Shown here: positions 25,301 through 35,846 of the stretch, piece by piece
Layout of the letters: each line of letters starts with the position of its first letter
How positions within the stretch are numbered: position 1 is the first letter of the stretch
DNA from: Onchidella celtica
Lineage: Eukaryota > Mollusca > Gastropoda > Systellommatophora > Onchidiidae
NCBI GenBank assembly: GCA_963931925.1
Contig: OZ007580.1
Span: 6,902,947 to 6,966,946, forward strand
Direction: 5' to 3'
Length of the DNA: 64,000 nucleotides
Translations under genes and position numbers: made by a program
Notes under the pieces: generated by a model
What the model was told of the DNA's origin: nothing
The model's input: only the letters and a program-made list of their open reading frames with translations
The model's database searches: none

Positions 25301-28300
25301 GTTTTGTGACTTTTATTGGAAAGACTGGATAGGACACTTGCATTATAATCATTAACGAAATAAGAAGAAGAAAAAGAAAGTAGAAAGATTCAGAGGAGAA
25401 CACACACACATGTATTATGGACAATAATGGTTAATTGCAGCCTGAAGTACCGTAGAAAAAGAGACTGAAAAAAAAAAAAAGAACCACTGACCTGAGGTAA
25501 ATGTTTTATGGCCAGCCTATACTTGACTGACAATTTCAGTTTCAGGAATGGACCCTTTGGAAATTTTGGTTTTCAGGTTTCTGAACCTTCAGTTGCTTTC
25601 ACCCATGCTATTAATATTACTATACACGTGTAATATATTACCATATTGAAACCGTGAAAGGGCTCAGTACGTATGTTGCTGTCTGGGTCAGCCTAAACTT
25701 GTTAAGTCCAGTGGACGTAACAAGTTGTGGGAAAATGTTGGTCAAAATACTATGCAAGAACAAGTTAAAGATTTCTTTCAATACTTTGATAAATTAGCTT
25801 TGGTATCCTTTATCTTTATACTTAAAAGAGAATTCAATGCTGCTTTAATTTAGATGTTATTAAAAAAAAGTGCAAATATCACAAAATGACTCAAACGGAC
25901 TTACCCAGTTTTGGAAACAGTGAAACATTTCATTTGTGAAACAGTGTTAATGTTTTGTGAGACAACATTATGAATTGCACAGGTAATTGTGGTTGCATGA
26001 GAGGATGACATGGATGAAAATGAAATACTAGCCTTATGAATGCCCCAGTCTTATGTTTATGCAAATGACTGATTTGCAATTTGGAAACCTGAAATGTTTT
26101 ATCATTTTCATTTTCAGTTCTTTTCCATCAATGAAAGCCCAGTTTTTCTTCAGTTGAACCCCCAGGCAAGAACCTCAGATGTAAGTAATGCAATCTCATT
26201 TCTACCCTTAATTTCTTATTTTCATTCTCTTCCAAGTGGAGCTTGCTTCATGTGCAAATTAATTTTTTGCTCTTGTATTTGAGAACATTTTGACTCCATG
26301 AGAATAATGAGAGACACATCTGGTTTAGGGAAAAATGGAGGAGGCAGTAAGAGAGACAGAGACTTTCCTCTAGGTTCGTAGATTTGCTTTATAATCCAAG
26401 ACTGTTTTGTCTTACCTTCATAATTCCTGTGTGATTTTGTTCATCATAATGGAGTAATCTGTCACATGCATACAGTATTTCCTTGATGTCTCTGATCAGT
26501 GGTAAATCACAAACTTCACCTCAGAAATTTATTCATGTTAATTGCCCTTCCATGCTTTTATCAATAAAAGTTTGAACACATTCTCAAATGCAGTATCTGT
26601 ATCGTTTTGTTTTCATCTTCACAGCTGCCAATTTCCATGTTTGAGTCTGTGATTGATTTGATTAAAGGAGAGGTAAGTGTTTAGGTTTTTCTTACATCAG
26701 ATACAGTGCAATCCTAATATTATATCAACATCAGTGGGACAGTCTGAATTGTGTCGAGTAAAGAGAAAGTTGAAATAGCAGATTAGTGGTGGAAGAGAAA
26801 AAAGAAGGAGGGGGGATCAAACATCAACATTATGGGAAAAGTGTCCAATAATAATAACGCAATTTTGCCTCTTTTGCTTCTAATTATCGGCATACTCTTA
26901 CCCATTCCTCCAATATCATTGTTGTGTAGAGCAGTTGCATGGCAACCATTTGCCGATATCAGTGAGATGCGCAGTGTTTTGCTACTTCTTTTTAACATCG
27001 ACCTGTTTCTTCAGAAGAAGCGATGATACTGATACACATACAGTAAGGCAGTTAACCAAGAAATCTAGGTCAAGGCCTAGTATCAACCACGCATGAATGT
27101 TTTATGAAAAAAAAAAATACCCACAATCTGTAGTACTCTGTACTTTTACTGCTGTGCTCTCATGCATGGCACTCCATACTGACATTACTGAAACCAAGGG
27201 TCATCCCCTGTGTCCACACACCCCCTCCCCGCCAGCACCGCAAAAAGAAATAAAAAGGTCTTGTATATGAGGGGTTGCGTGGGCATTTTCGGAACCACAG
27301 TAGTAGATCTAGTGCACCTGTGCCCTGGTCGGGGAGAAATGTGTCAATTTAAGAAGTAAAAGTGGAACAACACGTCAAGTTACGGGGAAAGTATTTAGTA
27401 GCATTAAAGAAGGAACAGGTTGGGACTTAAAAATTGTGTTGAGTTACCCAGAATGTCGACAAAAGCCATGTCGAGATAAGTTGGTTGGACTGTATATCAG
27501 ACACTGTTGACACTTTTCATAACAAATGTAGTCAGTGACAATAAAAATAACTTAAATGGTAGGTCATTAACTTACTGTGTAATAATCTTCCTTAAACCGC
27601 CCGTGCAGATGCGGGGCCCTCTTGCAGAAGAGGGACAGCAAAGAATACATCTGACGTGATACTGCGTGTCGTAAGAGGCGACTAAAGGTGCAAAGGTCCT
27701 GGTCTCCCGAGAAGAGCCAGTTGGCGGTGGGCCAACTACCCACCCTGTAAAAATAAACCAGTTACAGAAACACAAGCAAATACTTTAAGTCAGTCTTTTA
27801 TCTTGGGAGAAGGGGGAGCATCTGCACCTGTAGATTCAATGAAGGACAATGGACAAAGCCGAAAGGACTCCACTGGCCCGACTGCTCCCTCATCAAACAA
27901 GTCACTCCGGATTGCGTCGTGGAATGTCCGCTCCATGTATGAAGCAGGAAAGAGTGCCCAGGTTACAATGGAGATGAGGCGATACAGACTGCACATACTT
28001 GGAGTTAGCAAGACCCGCTGGATACAGTCCGGACTGAAACAACTTAATTCTGGGGAAAAGATTTTGTATTCTGGAAGGGAGGACAAAAAGCATACAGAAG
28101 GAGTAGCGATCATCTTGAGCAAGCACGCCCAGAGGTCACTGAGGGGATGGGAACCCTACGGAAGGAGAATTATATTGGCATCATTTACTACAAAGAACAA
28201 GAACATCAACATGAACATTGTGCAGATATACGCCCCAACAAACGAAGCAACCGATGAGGACAAGGACGATTTCTACAACCAGCTTCAGGAAATAGTTGAC

Positions 28301-31300
28301 ACATTGCCAAGAAAAGATGTGAACATTATAATGGGAGACGCCAATGCCAAGATAGGACAGGACAATACAGGGTATGAAGACATTATGGGGCGCAATGGTT
28401 TGGGACAAATGAATGATAATGGAGAGCGGTTTGCAAGTTTCTGCGTATTTAACAGCTATGTGATTGGAGGTTCAGTATTCCCACACAAGAGGATCCATAA
28501 GGCCACTTGGATTTCACCGGATGGAGTAACTGAAAACCAGATTGACCACTTTTGCATCACCCGACGATTCAGACGCTCACTGGAGGATGTCATAGTACAG
28601 AGAGGAGCTGATGTTGGATCTGACCATCACATGCTGCTGGCAAGACTCAAACTCCGCCTCAAGAAACAAGGTACCAGAGCAGGAACAAAGAGGAGAAAGT
28701 TTCAAGTGAGCCTTCTGGATGGAGACAAGAAGGAAGAGTTCCAGCTGACACTGAGGAATAGATTCAAACCCCTTGTTGACCTCGAAGAGACAGTAGATTT
28801 GGAGACTCACTGGACTAAGGTAAAAGGAGTATTTACATTGACATGTCAGGATGTTCTTGGGGAAAAGAAAGTGGAACACAAGGAATGGATCAGTCAAAAA
28901 TCACTGGACTTGATAAGGATAAGAAGAGACCTAAAAGAACAGGTAAATGCAAGTCGTACAAGAAGCTCAAGAGTTGGTAACCAGGAAGAGTACCGAGCAT
29001 CAGCTAAAGAGGTCAAAAAATCAATTAAAAAAGACAAAGAGGAGTTCATAGGAATGTTAGCAGAGAAAGCAGAGAAGGCAGCAACAGGAGGACACATGAG
29101 GATCCTCTACCAGACTACAAAGACTCTTGCTGGAAAATATGGAAAACCTGAAGTTCCTGTCAAGGATTACAACAGGAAGGCTATTTTTGGAAAGGAAGCT
29201 CAGGCAAAAAGATGGATAGAACATTTTAACAGCCTCTTGAACAGACCTCCACCAAGCAACCCACCCGACATTCTACCCGCAAGAAATGATTTACCGATCA
29301 GTTGCGACCCTCCGACTAAAGCAGAGATTAATGATGCCATAAAGCAGTTAAACCGAGGCAAGGCAGCTGGACCAGACCAGATCCCACCAGAGGCGCTGAA
29401 GGCAGATGCTGCTGGGGCTGCAGAGGGTCTGCACTCACTATTCTCGAGGATTTGGATCGGAGGCAAGTTTCCAAAGGACTGGAAGGAAGGACACCTCGTG
29501 AAGCTTCCAAAAAAAGGGGACCTCAGCAATTGTAGTAACTACAGAGGAATCACACTTCTCTCCATCCCAGGAAAGGTTTTCAATCGCATTATTCTCAAGC
29601 GAATACAGAATGCAACAGACCCAAAACTTCGTGAGGAGCAAGCTGGTTTCAGGAGTAATCGATCAACCACCGACCAGATCGCCACGCTGAGAATCATAGT
29701 AGAGCAGTCGCTAGAGTGGAACTCCGAACTGATAGTGAACTTCCTTGACTACGAGAAGGCCTTTGATAGCATCGATAGAGAAACACTGTGGAGAATATTG
29801 AGACATTATGGAATCCCAGAGAAGATGGTGAATCTTATCAAGAGCATGTACGAGGGGACAAGTTGCAGAGTCGTACACGATGGTGAGCTTACTGACAGCT
29901 TTGATATCAAGACTGGTGTTAGGCAGGGTTGTTTGCTGTCCCCATTTCTGTTTATTCTGGTGATTGATTGGCTTATGAAAGAAACCACCAGTGGAGGAAG
30001 AAATGGCATACAATGGACCCCATGGACACAGTTGGACGATCTAGATTTTGCAGATGACTTGGCACTATTGTCGCACACGCACGACCAGATGCAAGCAAAG
30101 ACTACAGCTCTAAACAAAATTTCAGAATCTATTGGATTGAGGATACATCCTGCGAAGTCGAAGGTCCTAAAAATTGTTGCACCCCCAAGCGAACAAGTCA
30201 GAGTAGGAGATCAACCACTGGAAGATGTAGAGTCCTTCTGCTATCTTGGTAGTATCATTGACAATAAGGGAGGAACAGAGGCAGAAGTCAAAGCACGAAT
30301 TGGAAAGGCACAGGCAGCTTTCACGTCCTTAAGCAAGATTTGGAGAACCAAGGATATATCTCTAAAAACAAAGCTGAGGATATTCAACTCGAACGTGAAG
30401 TCAGTCCTGTTGTATGGATGTGAGACTTGGAATGCGTCCCAGGCCTGCATAAAGAGAATCCAAGTTTTCACCAACAGATGTTTGAGGAAGCTACTTAAGA
30501 TCAGATGGACAGACAAGGTCAGCAATGAAATTGTATGGAAAAGAACAAGACAGAGCCCAGTCAGAGAGGAAATTGGTAGGAGGCGATGGAGATGGATCGG
30601 CCACACTCTCAGGAGGCCAGGAAACAGCATCACGAAGAAGGTATTGGATTGGAATCCCCAGGGCAAGAGATCAAGAGGAAGGCCGCGCGGAACGTGGAGA
30701 AGAGCCAGAGAAAATGATGTGCAACGAAGGGGAAAGACTTGGAATAATGTAAAGAGGCTGGCCCATGATAGAGAGGGATGGAAAGTGTTTGTTGGTGGCC
30801 TATACCCTGATCCAGGGTGAGAAAGGCAATGATGATGATGATGACCCAGAATGTCGACAAAAGCCATGTCGAGATAAGTTGGTTGGACTGTATATCAGAC
30901 ACTGTTGATTTGATTAGAGGGTGTTAATTTCAGTATATATATTGAGAAATTTCAGTAAAATAAGTTAGGGTTTTTTTTCATTGATTCCAGTTTCAGTGAT
31001 AAATGAAGAGAAAGAGGTGCTTAGAACTTTTAAAGTTGTCATTAATATCAGTTTCAGCTGGGTGTCTGCTCCTCATTTTAAACAAGGTCATGCTGATTAT
31101 CATAATTTTAGAACAGTAGGCTTATGTGTTGTTCTTGTTGTTACTTGGTCAGGACTCTAGAGAAATATATGTAGATGTTCAAGTCTTTATAATTTACAAA
31201 TTCTCAGTGAATGGGGAATGTATGTGTGTGTTTTTTTCTTTGTTTTGTTAAAGGTATTTCACCAGTAGTTTCATGAACATTACAAACGTTTTTGTACCTC

Positions 31301-34300
31301 CTCCCGTTTCAGGCTACAGTATTGTTTGTGGACATTCCATATACTTTAGCTACAGAGGAAGCAGAAAGAATCGGGGTTGACCATGTTGCACGGCTGTCAA
31401 CAGCAGATACTGGTGATTCCTCTACAGGTTTGTGCATTTACTTACTTTAATAATACTGGATATTGAGGCAAATGCAGTTTGGGGATTGAAATGTATTTTT
31501 TTTAAAATGTTGAATTTAGTGCTGAAGTCAGAAAGAAAAACAATAGTAGGAGAAGTTGATAAGACACAAGGTTAAAGACTATTAATACTGTGACTCTTTT
31601 CTTTCCACTTCAAAGAATATGTATGGTTGTGTACTAAGCCTTTAGAAAGCTAGCAATTATTATATGATGACAGTAAATTCATTAGTGCTGCCTATTTGCA
31701 ATTTGGCATTTGGACCCATTTGACTCTTGTCCAGGATAGTGATACCTACACGACAAAAAGTGGAAGCATCAATAACATGCTACAAAATGTGATTAAATCT
31801 CTCCCAACAACCTCAGTCGTCATTTACGCAGATCTAAAACGTTCTGTTAGATCTAAAACATTTTGGATCATATGTATAGTAGTTAGTTTTACTGCAAAGT
31901 TTGTGAGGTATGGCCCGATCATTGATTCCTATATACTGATCAGTGCAGCTTGTGTTTCCATGCACCATTGCAAATAATATAACCCTATCATAACTATTAG
32001 TTAATATGTTTTGTTGAATTGTCTTTTCAAATAAGTACATTATGTGTTGTGTGTTTAAGTCCTCTGGCTTGAGAAGTGTGGGTTCATCGCGGCATAACCT
32101 AGAAAAGGATTGAACACTTGTTTCTTTTCCTTTTTTTTTCCAGCTGAACACCTAGTTGCACAACATAGCTCTATTAAAATGCTGCATAATCGCATCAAGA
32201 TCATCTTGGCATATATTCGAGCTGCTCAAAAGGGTAAGCACAGAGATTCATATTTTAAATCTCATTATTTAGAAATTGATGTGGGTAATCCATTCATATC
32301 ATCCACATCAGTTTTTCTGTAAATTATCAAATGTTGTATACTAAGCTATGCATTGTACAGTGACTGCATTGTATAAATTGAGTACAGTTGTATGTATCAT
32401 TGAGTAGATGAAAGTAATGAGAAAACTCTGAATCATTGTGCCTAATAGTTACATATAATTTGTGACATAATTACATTAGTATGATGAAGAAATCAGATGT
32501 TGTGTCCATGAACTTAATGCTGACACCTTTAGAGGACATGAATTGTGAAGAATGATAGAATCTTAACTTTGGCCTGGTCAGACAAGTAATTATTTGGCCT
32601 TGATATACCATGTTATGTATTATGTTTAGGCCTTAAGTCATTTGATTTAGAGACAGGGTGATTGGAAATATTGAGAAGAGTAAATGATATGAACATTGCA
32701 GAACAGGAAATTCTTAATTTCTGATGAGCTGTTTGAACAGAGAGGTCTATAAATACTTGCTTTATAATTATAACAGGTGAAGTTGCAAAAAATCATGACA
32801 TTCTGAGAGAGGCCTACAGTTTGTGTTATAGGTTGCCAGTTCTGAGTTCTCAAAGGTTTAAGGAAGATTATTACACAGTAAGTTAATGACCTACCATTTA
32901 AGTTATTTTTATTGTCACTGACTACATTTGTTATGAAAAGAATTAGCAATATCTTGGTACAGTCCAGTCCACTTATCTCGACATTCTGGGTAACTCAACA
33001 CAATTTTTAAGTCCCAACCCATTCCTTCTTTAATGCTACTAAATACTTTCCCCGTAACTCGACATGTCGTTCCATTTTTTCCACATAAATCGACACATTT
33101 CTCCCCGACCAAAGCACAATACAGTCGACTCCACTTAAAATGAAGTCGCTTAATGTGATCTTCTTTTTGAATGATGTATTTCTTTTATCCCTTCCCCAAT
33201 GCCTCATTTCCGTGGGAAAAAAACGCTTAGTATGACATCTTTCTATCCGTTTTTACTCATTGCATGATCTCATTTTGAAGTCCCAAAGAGGAAAAAAAAT
33301 GCCTAGTACGATTTTCCTAAACCGTGTCATGATCAAAATACATGCCGTCATCTTTCGTATTCGTCGTTTCGCAACAGCTCATACTGCCATTGTTCTGTTT
33401 GCCTCGCCATGCTGACACCTGTTATGTCACCTACCCAGCATGCGCCCGAGGCGCCATACGTACGACTGGATGTGGTCGCTTTGACCATGAGTGTAGGATT
33501 TTACAAATTTTTTTCTGCTGGCATCACTGATCCCTCGCATTCAAGCAAGCTCAAATATGTTGCCATGTTTTATTCATCAGGTGGATCCATAATGCAGTGT
33601 AATAGTTAATGATACATCAGATGTCGTAAGATTCACAAGGCCACTGATTTTACTCAGGTCAGGCATTGAGAGCGGAGGTTACGATAGGGAGAAAGAGCAA
33701 AGGGTTACCCACGTGGAGCTACCGTAACACGCGTTTACTTTTTAAAAAAACAACTATGCAATAGAGATTCAATCGTTTTCACGGGACACGGAGCAAAGAC
33801 AGTCGGCGCTAGCAAATCCACGAAGGTGTCAGATACGATGCTCACTCGGTCACCACAGATGGGCGATGTTTATTGTGTTAGTTTAGGCTCAGCGCTACAT
33901 TATGCGAGTGTGGCCAAAGGGAGGGTCTTGTATGATATTCACATTTAAATAATGTAGGAAAATGCAAGCTATGATTGTTTGGTTGGTGTATCTTGCATGC
34001 TGACAGTCATCTAACAACATAATATTAAGTTAACTGACAGGTAATACTGTGTGCTAATTTTTGCCCTTTGGTTCAGACACCATCGCTTTGGGTGAATATT
34101 TTTTTTAAAAACAATATCCCCTAAACACACCCTAATACAGGTAGGCCTACACACAAACAATACCCCCCCCCCCCCCCCCCAGAAAAAAACAACCATAGGT
34201 CACCTACATAACAATACTGCTTCCATCCTTTGTCAACATAGTTTATTTAAGATAGATAATTCAATAAATGCTTAAGATGATTTAGCGGATAGTATGATGT

Positions 34301-35846
34301 TAAATTTTATGTTCCCTGGACATCATCTTAAGCAATTTCCACTGTAACTTGAATAAGTGCATTAGATCTACTACTGTCTCCCCGCGTATAAGACCCCTTT
34401 ATTTCTTTTTGTGGTGCTGACAGGAAGGGGCAGGAGGGGGGGTGTATGGACACAGATGATGACTCTTGGCTTCAGTAACAGGAGTGTGGAGTGCCATGCG
34501 CAAGCGCACGGCAGTAAAAGTACAGAGTACTATAGACTGAGTAAATTTTTTTTTTACAAAACCTTCGTGTGCCGTTGATACTAGGCCTTGACCTATATCT
34601 CTTGGTTAACTGCCGCACTGTGTATGTATCGGTGTCATCACTTCTTCTGAAGAAACAGTCAGGTCGAGGTTAAAAAGAAATAGTAAAACACTGCGCATTT
34701 GATGTATAGCAACAGCATTTCGCTGATGTCGGCAAATTTTTGCCACACAACAATGATATTGGAGGAACGGGTGACAGTATGCCGATAATTAAAAGAAAAA
34801 GGGACATAATTGCATTATTTATTGGACACTTTTCCCATAATGGTGATGTTTGATCTGCCTTCCTTTTTTTCTTCTCTTCCACCACTGTTCTGCTATTTCG
34901 ACTTTCTCTTATTCAACACAAGTCAAGCGGTCCCACTGATGTCGAGATATTTGGATTGCACTGTATATGGCTGTCGTAAGCTTATCTGTTTGTAACTTGC
35001 CAACTCATTATTGGAATTGATTATTACATTAATAGTTCATAATTCTTAAATTTAATGAAAAACAACAACATAAAGATTGCCACATTTGTTTATAGACTAT
35101 TTTAACTGACTTTGCGGAAATATAATAAATAGTCCAGATGTAAGTTTATACCAACCCAAGAATTCATTATCAGTAGTTACCGCAGAAGTTAAATTACATG
35201 TGAAAACTTTTTTCCCTGTCAGCAATGCAACGATGTCTGTCTGATGGCCTATTTAGGAGCAATGACAAAGGGATGCAACACAATGAATCAGGTAAATTCA
35301 GTTTGCTTTGTCTTATGAAATATGAGCATCATGAGAGATCGTGTAACCTGTTGTAGTTGTTGAGATTTATTACAATTTTATTCTTTTCACAGATGCAGGT
35401 GACAAGAAAAACTAGTAACACTTATAATCTAGAAATTTTTGCTGCAGACACCATGATTTTATATTTGGGATATTATATTTAGCTTTGTTCATAATTGTAG
35501 CCATTCATTTACAGTCTTTGTGGTTATTGCTACCCTTGATAATGTGTAAAGTACACATTTTTAAAACTTGTTTTTCATGTCCTGAATTATGTTGTTTTTT
35601 TTTTTTTTTGCCAAGCATTTTTCTGTCTTAAACTATTTAGAATACATATGAAATATAAATAAATTTATTGGCGTTGATGCTATATAATATCTGATTGTCA
35701 TTTTCATTTTGAACAGAGGCACTAGTGTAATCTCAGCATCTGAATGCATTATAAATGTTTTTTTTCTTTCTCCTCAGTTTTTGAACAAGTTCAATGTGCT
35801 ATATGACAAAGGAATGGGACGAAGGATGAGAGGGCTTTTCTTCTGA
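19144..35846 (+). CDS. COPS6: COP9 signalosome complex subunit 6 (CSN6), complete gene
   Basis: Ten exons (19144-19300, 20804-20935, 21637-21725, 26118-26180, 26625-26672, 31313-31427, 32144-32233, 32777-32877, 35223-35291, 35778-35846) join in frame to 310 codons; human CSN6 is about 327. The order is a short acidic N-terminus with MEVD, an MPN domain from about residue 24 ([14 protein letters not shown], then [18 protein letters not shown]), and a C-terminal helical region ending [20 protein letters not shown]. As in other CSN6 proteins the JAMM zinc ligands are absent, so it is a structural MPN-minus partner of CSN5 in the cullin-deneddylating COP9 signalosome. Introns 1, 3, 5 and 8 carry transposons; intron 5 carries an intact LINE. 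Splice sites are all canonical. Confidence 0.95.
19457..19640. repeat. AGATCT-rich simple repeats
   Basis: Two clusters of overlapping TCTAGATC units (19467-19512 and 19620-19636) in COPS6 intron 1. Confidence 0.7.
19643..20573. mobile_element. TIR element in COPS6 intron 1, superfamily unknown
   Basis: The left end reads GGGAGGACTTCCGAATGCGT and the right end is its near-complement (ending GGAAGTCCTTCCC), about 26 bases with two or three differences. No transposase frame. A target duplication is not clear; TATA occurs near both ends. Confidence 0.65.
20804..20935 (+). CDS. COPS6: COPS6 exon 2
   Basis: Residues 53-96: [19 protein letters not shown] then a less conserved stretch and YYNLKEGQ. 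Acceptor TTCCTTAG, donor CAAT|GTAAGT. Confidence 0.94.
21136..21183 (+). repeat. Dispersed ~47-bp module, copy 2
   Basis: GTGGCTGTTATTATGCCCAT followed by CACCGTAAA and AACTCAAAC; related to the modules at 3506 and 54121. Lies in COPS6 intron 2. Confidence 0.5.
21637..21725 (+). CDS. COPS6: COPS6 exon 3
   Basis: Residues 97-126, including [19 protein letters not shown] and ending IHKQ. Acceptor GATTTCAG, donor AAACAG|GTTTGT. Confidence 0.94.
21726..23752. other. COPS6 intron 3, left part
   Basis: No exon and no clearly delimited transposon recognised. AT-rich with scattered short repeats. Confidence 0.4.
23753..24493 (+). mobile_element. piggyBac-like MITE, copy 3 (best preserved ends)
   Basis: Flanked by TTAA. 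The terminal repeats are CCCTCACCCTGTGTG and, at the right, CGCACAGGGTGAGAG. TTAA duplication and CCCT...AGGG-type termini are the piggyBac signature. Nearly identical to copy 1 over the shared body. No transposase. Confidence 0.88.
24494..26117. other. COPS6 intron 3, right part
   Basis: No additional exon or clear element recognised. Contains short A-rich and AC-rich tracts. Confidence 0.4.
26118..26180 (+). CDS. COPS6: COPS6 exon 4
   Basis: 21 codons, [20 protein letters not shown] plus D, the same length as the corresponding human segment. Acceptor TTTTCAG, donor TCAGAT|GTAAGT. Confidence 0.93.
26625..26672 (+). CDS. COPS6: COPS6 exon 5
   Basis: 16 codons, [16 protein letters not shown]. 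Acceptor CTTCACAG, donor GGAGAG|GTAAGTG. Confidence 0.93.
26704..27492 (-). mobile_element. Pogo-like non-autonomous element C, left copy
   Basis: Flanked by TA, ends CAGTGCAATCC and GGTTGGACTG. It aligns in inverted orientation with the outer element at 32960-34963, minus the nested insertion there: 26770-27080 pairs with 34590-34880, and 27330-27470 pairs with 32975-33110. Lies in COPS6 intron 5. Confidence 0.78.
27446..27510 (+). repeat. LINE 1 target-site duplication, left
   Basis: 65 bases identical to 30844-30908. It covers the right end of pogo-like element C and 18 bases beyond it. Confidence 0.88.
27513..27598 (-). repeat. COPS6: Templated filler: inverted copy of the COPS6 exon 8 donor region
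   Basis: 86 bases, by eye without a mismatch, reverse complementary to 32855-32940. The source holds the last 23 coding bases of exon 8, the GTAAGT donor and 61 further intron bases. It sits exactly between the left target duplication and the LINE 5' end and is absent at the LINE 3' side. Confidence 0.85.
27599..30843 (+). mobile_element. LINE 1, RTE-like non-LTR retrotransposon, full ORF
   Basis: A short 5' UTR (27599-27838), a single ORF and a (GAT)n 3' tail (30829-30843), flanked by 65-bp direct repeats (27446-27510 and 30844-30908). Length (~3.2 kb), single ORF, very short 3' UTR and simple-repeat tail are RTE-clade traits; clade assignment is by recall, not by a tree. Confidence 0.85.
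27839..30820 (+). CDS. LINE 1 ORF: apurinic endonuclease plus reverse transcriptase
   Basis: An uninterrupted frame of about 993 codons from the first ATG (27839); the frame is open from at least 27803. The N-terminal ~250 residues form an exonuclease-endonuclease-phosphatase domain: [39 protein letters not shown], and SDHHML at the end. After a basic linker, reverse transcriptase follows with [43 protein letters not shown] and the catalytic [10 protein letters not shown]. The C-terminal region has [13 protein letters not shown] and GRPRGTWRR. The endonuclease resembles CFDP2-type proteins derived from RTE elements. The enzyme nicks target DNA and copies its own RNA there. No stop or frameshift is seen, so it may be recent or active. 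Confidence 0.92.
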   Translation: MKDNGQSRKDSTGPTAPSSNKSLRIASWNVRSMYEAGKSAQVTMEMRRYRLHILGVSKTRWIQSGLKQLNSGEKILYSGREDKKHTEGVAIILSKHAQRSLRGWEPYGRRIILASFTTKNKNINMNIVQIYAPTNEATDEDKDDFYNQLQEIVDTLPRKDVNIIMGDANAKIGQDNTGYEDIMGRNGLGQMNDNGERFASFCVFNSYVIGGSVFPHKRIHKATWISPDGVTENQIDHFCITRRFRRSLEDVIVQRGADVGSDHHMLLARLKLRLKKQGTRAGTKRRKFQVSLLDGDKKEEFQLTLRNRFKPLVDLEETVDLETHWTKVKGVFTLTCQDVLGEKKVEHKEWISQKSLDLIRIRRDLKEQVNASRTRSSRVGNQEEYRASAKEVKKSIKKDKEEFIGMLAEKAEKAATGGHMRILYQTTKTLAGKYGKPEVPVKDYNRKAIFGKEAQAKRWIEHFNSLLNRPPPSNPPDILPARNDLPISCDPPTKAEINDAIKQLNRGKAAGPDQIPPEALKADAAGAAEGLHSLFSRIWIGGKFPKDWKEGHLVKLPKKGDLSNCSNYRGITLLSIPGKVFNRIILKRIQNATDPKLREEQAGFRSNRSTTDQIATLRIIVEQSLEWNSELIVNFLDYEKAFDSIDRETLWRILRHYGIPEKMVNLIKSMYEGTSCRVVHDGELTDSFDIKTGVRQGCLLSPFLFILVIDWLMKETTSGGRNGIQWTPWTQLDDLDFADDLALLSHTHDQMQAKTTALNKISESIGLRIHPAKSKVLKIVAPPSEQVRVGDQPLEDVESFCYLGSIIDNKGGTEAEVKARIGKAQAAFTSLSKIWRTKDISLKTKLRIFNSNVKSVLLYGCETWNASQACIKRIQVFTNRCLRKLLKIRWTDKVSNEIVWKRTRQSPVREEIGRRRWRWIGHTLRRPGNSITKKVLDWNPQGKRSRGRPRGTWRRARENDVQRRGKTWNNVKRLAHDREGWKVFVGGLYPDPG
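30844..30908 (+). repeat. LINE 1 target-site duplication, right
   Basis: Identical to 27446-27510 and immediately follows the (GAT)n tail. Confidence 0.88.
30909..31312. other. COPS6 intron 5, right remainder
   Basis: Ordinary intron sequence to the acceptor at 31312; no feature recognised. Confidence 0.4.
31313..31427 (+). CDS. COPS6: COPS6 exon 6
   Basis: Residues 164-201, with the family hallmark [19 protein letters not shown]. Acceptor CGTTTCAG, donor TCTACAG|GTTTGT. Confidence 0.95.
32144..32233 (+). CDS. COPS6: COPS6 exon 7
   Basis: Residues 202-231, including [19 protein letters not shown]. Acceptor TTCCAG, donor AAAAGG|GTAAGC. Confidence 0.95.
32777..32877 (+). CDS. COPS6: COPS6 exon 8
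   Basis: Residues 232-265, including [20 protein letters not shown]. Donor TTACACA|GTAAGT. The last 23 bases of this exon plus 63 bases of intron recur inverted at 27513-27598. Confidence 0.95.
32960..34963 (+). mobile_element. Pogo-like element C, right copy, carrying a nested element B
   Basis: Flanked by TA, ends CAGTCCAGTCC and GGATTGCACTG, with ATCTCGACA and TGTCGAGAT just inside. Without the insertion at 33122-34344 it is about 780 bases, matching the left copy (789 bases) in inverted orientation. Lies in COPS6 intron 8. Confidence 0.8.
33122..34344. mobile_element. Pogo-like element B, copy 2, nested
   Basis: TA-flanked (33120-33121, 34345-34346), ends CAGTCGACTCC and TTTCCACTG. Inverted relative to the copy at 12192-13460 and clearly related throughout. 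Contains a C tract at 34164-34180. Confidence 0.82.
35223..35291 (+). CDS. COPS6: COPS6 exon 9
   Basis: 23 codons with [17 protein letters not shown] then CNTMNQ. Acceptor CTGTCAG, donor AATCAG|GTAAAT. Confidence 0.95.
35778..35846 (+). CDS. COPS6: COPS6 exon 10
   Basis: Final 22 codons, [19 protein letters not shown] then LFF and TGA at 35844-35846. Acceptor CTCCTCAG. Confidence 0.95.
   Translation, partial: FLNKFNVLYDKGMGRRMRGLFF

Noticed and set aside
27803-27838. LINE 1 ORF starting at TTG 27803
   Set aside because: The first ATG in frame is at 27839. The frame is merely open upstream.
30241-30867. 208-codon minus-strand open frame under LINE 1
   Set aside because: Antisense shadow of the RT C-terminal region; residues follow the complement of LINE codons.
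30895-30925. Similarity of TGATTTGATTA to the end of COPS6 exon 5
   Set aside because: Only about 11 bases match; chance is sufficient explanation.
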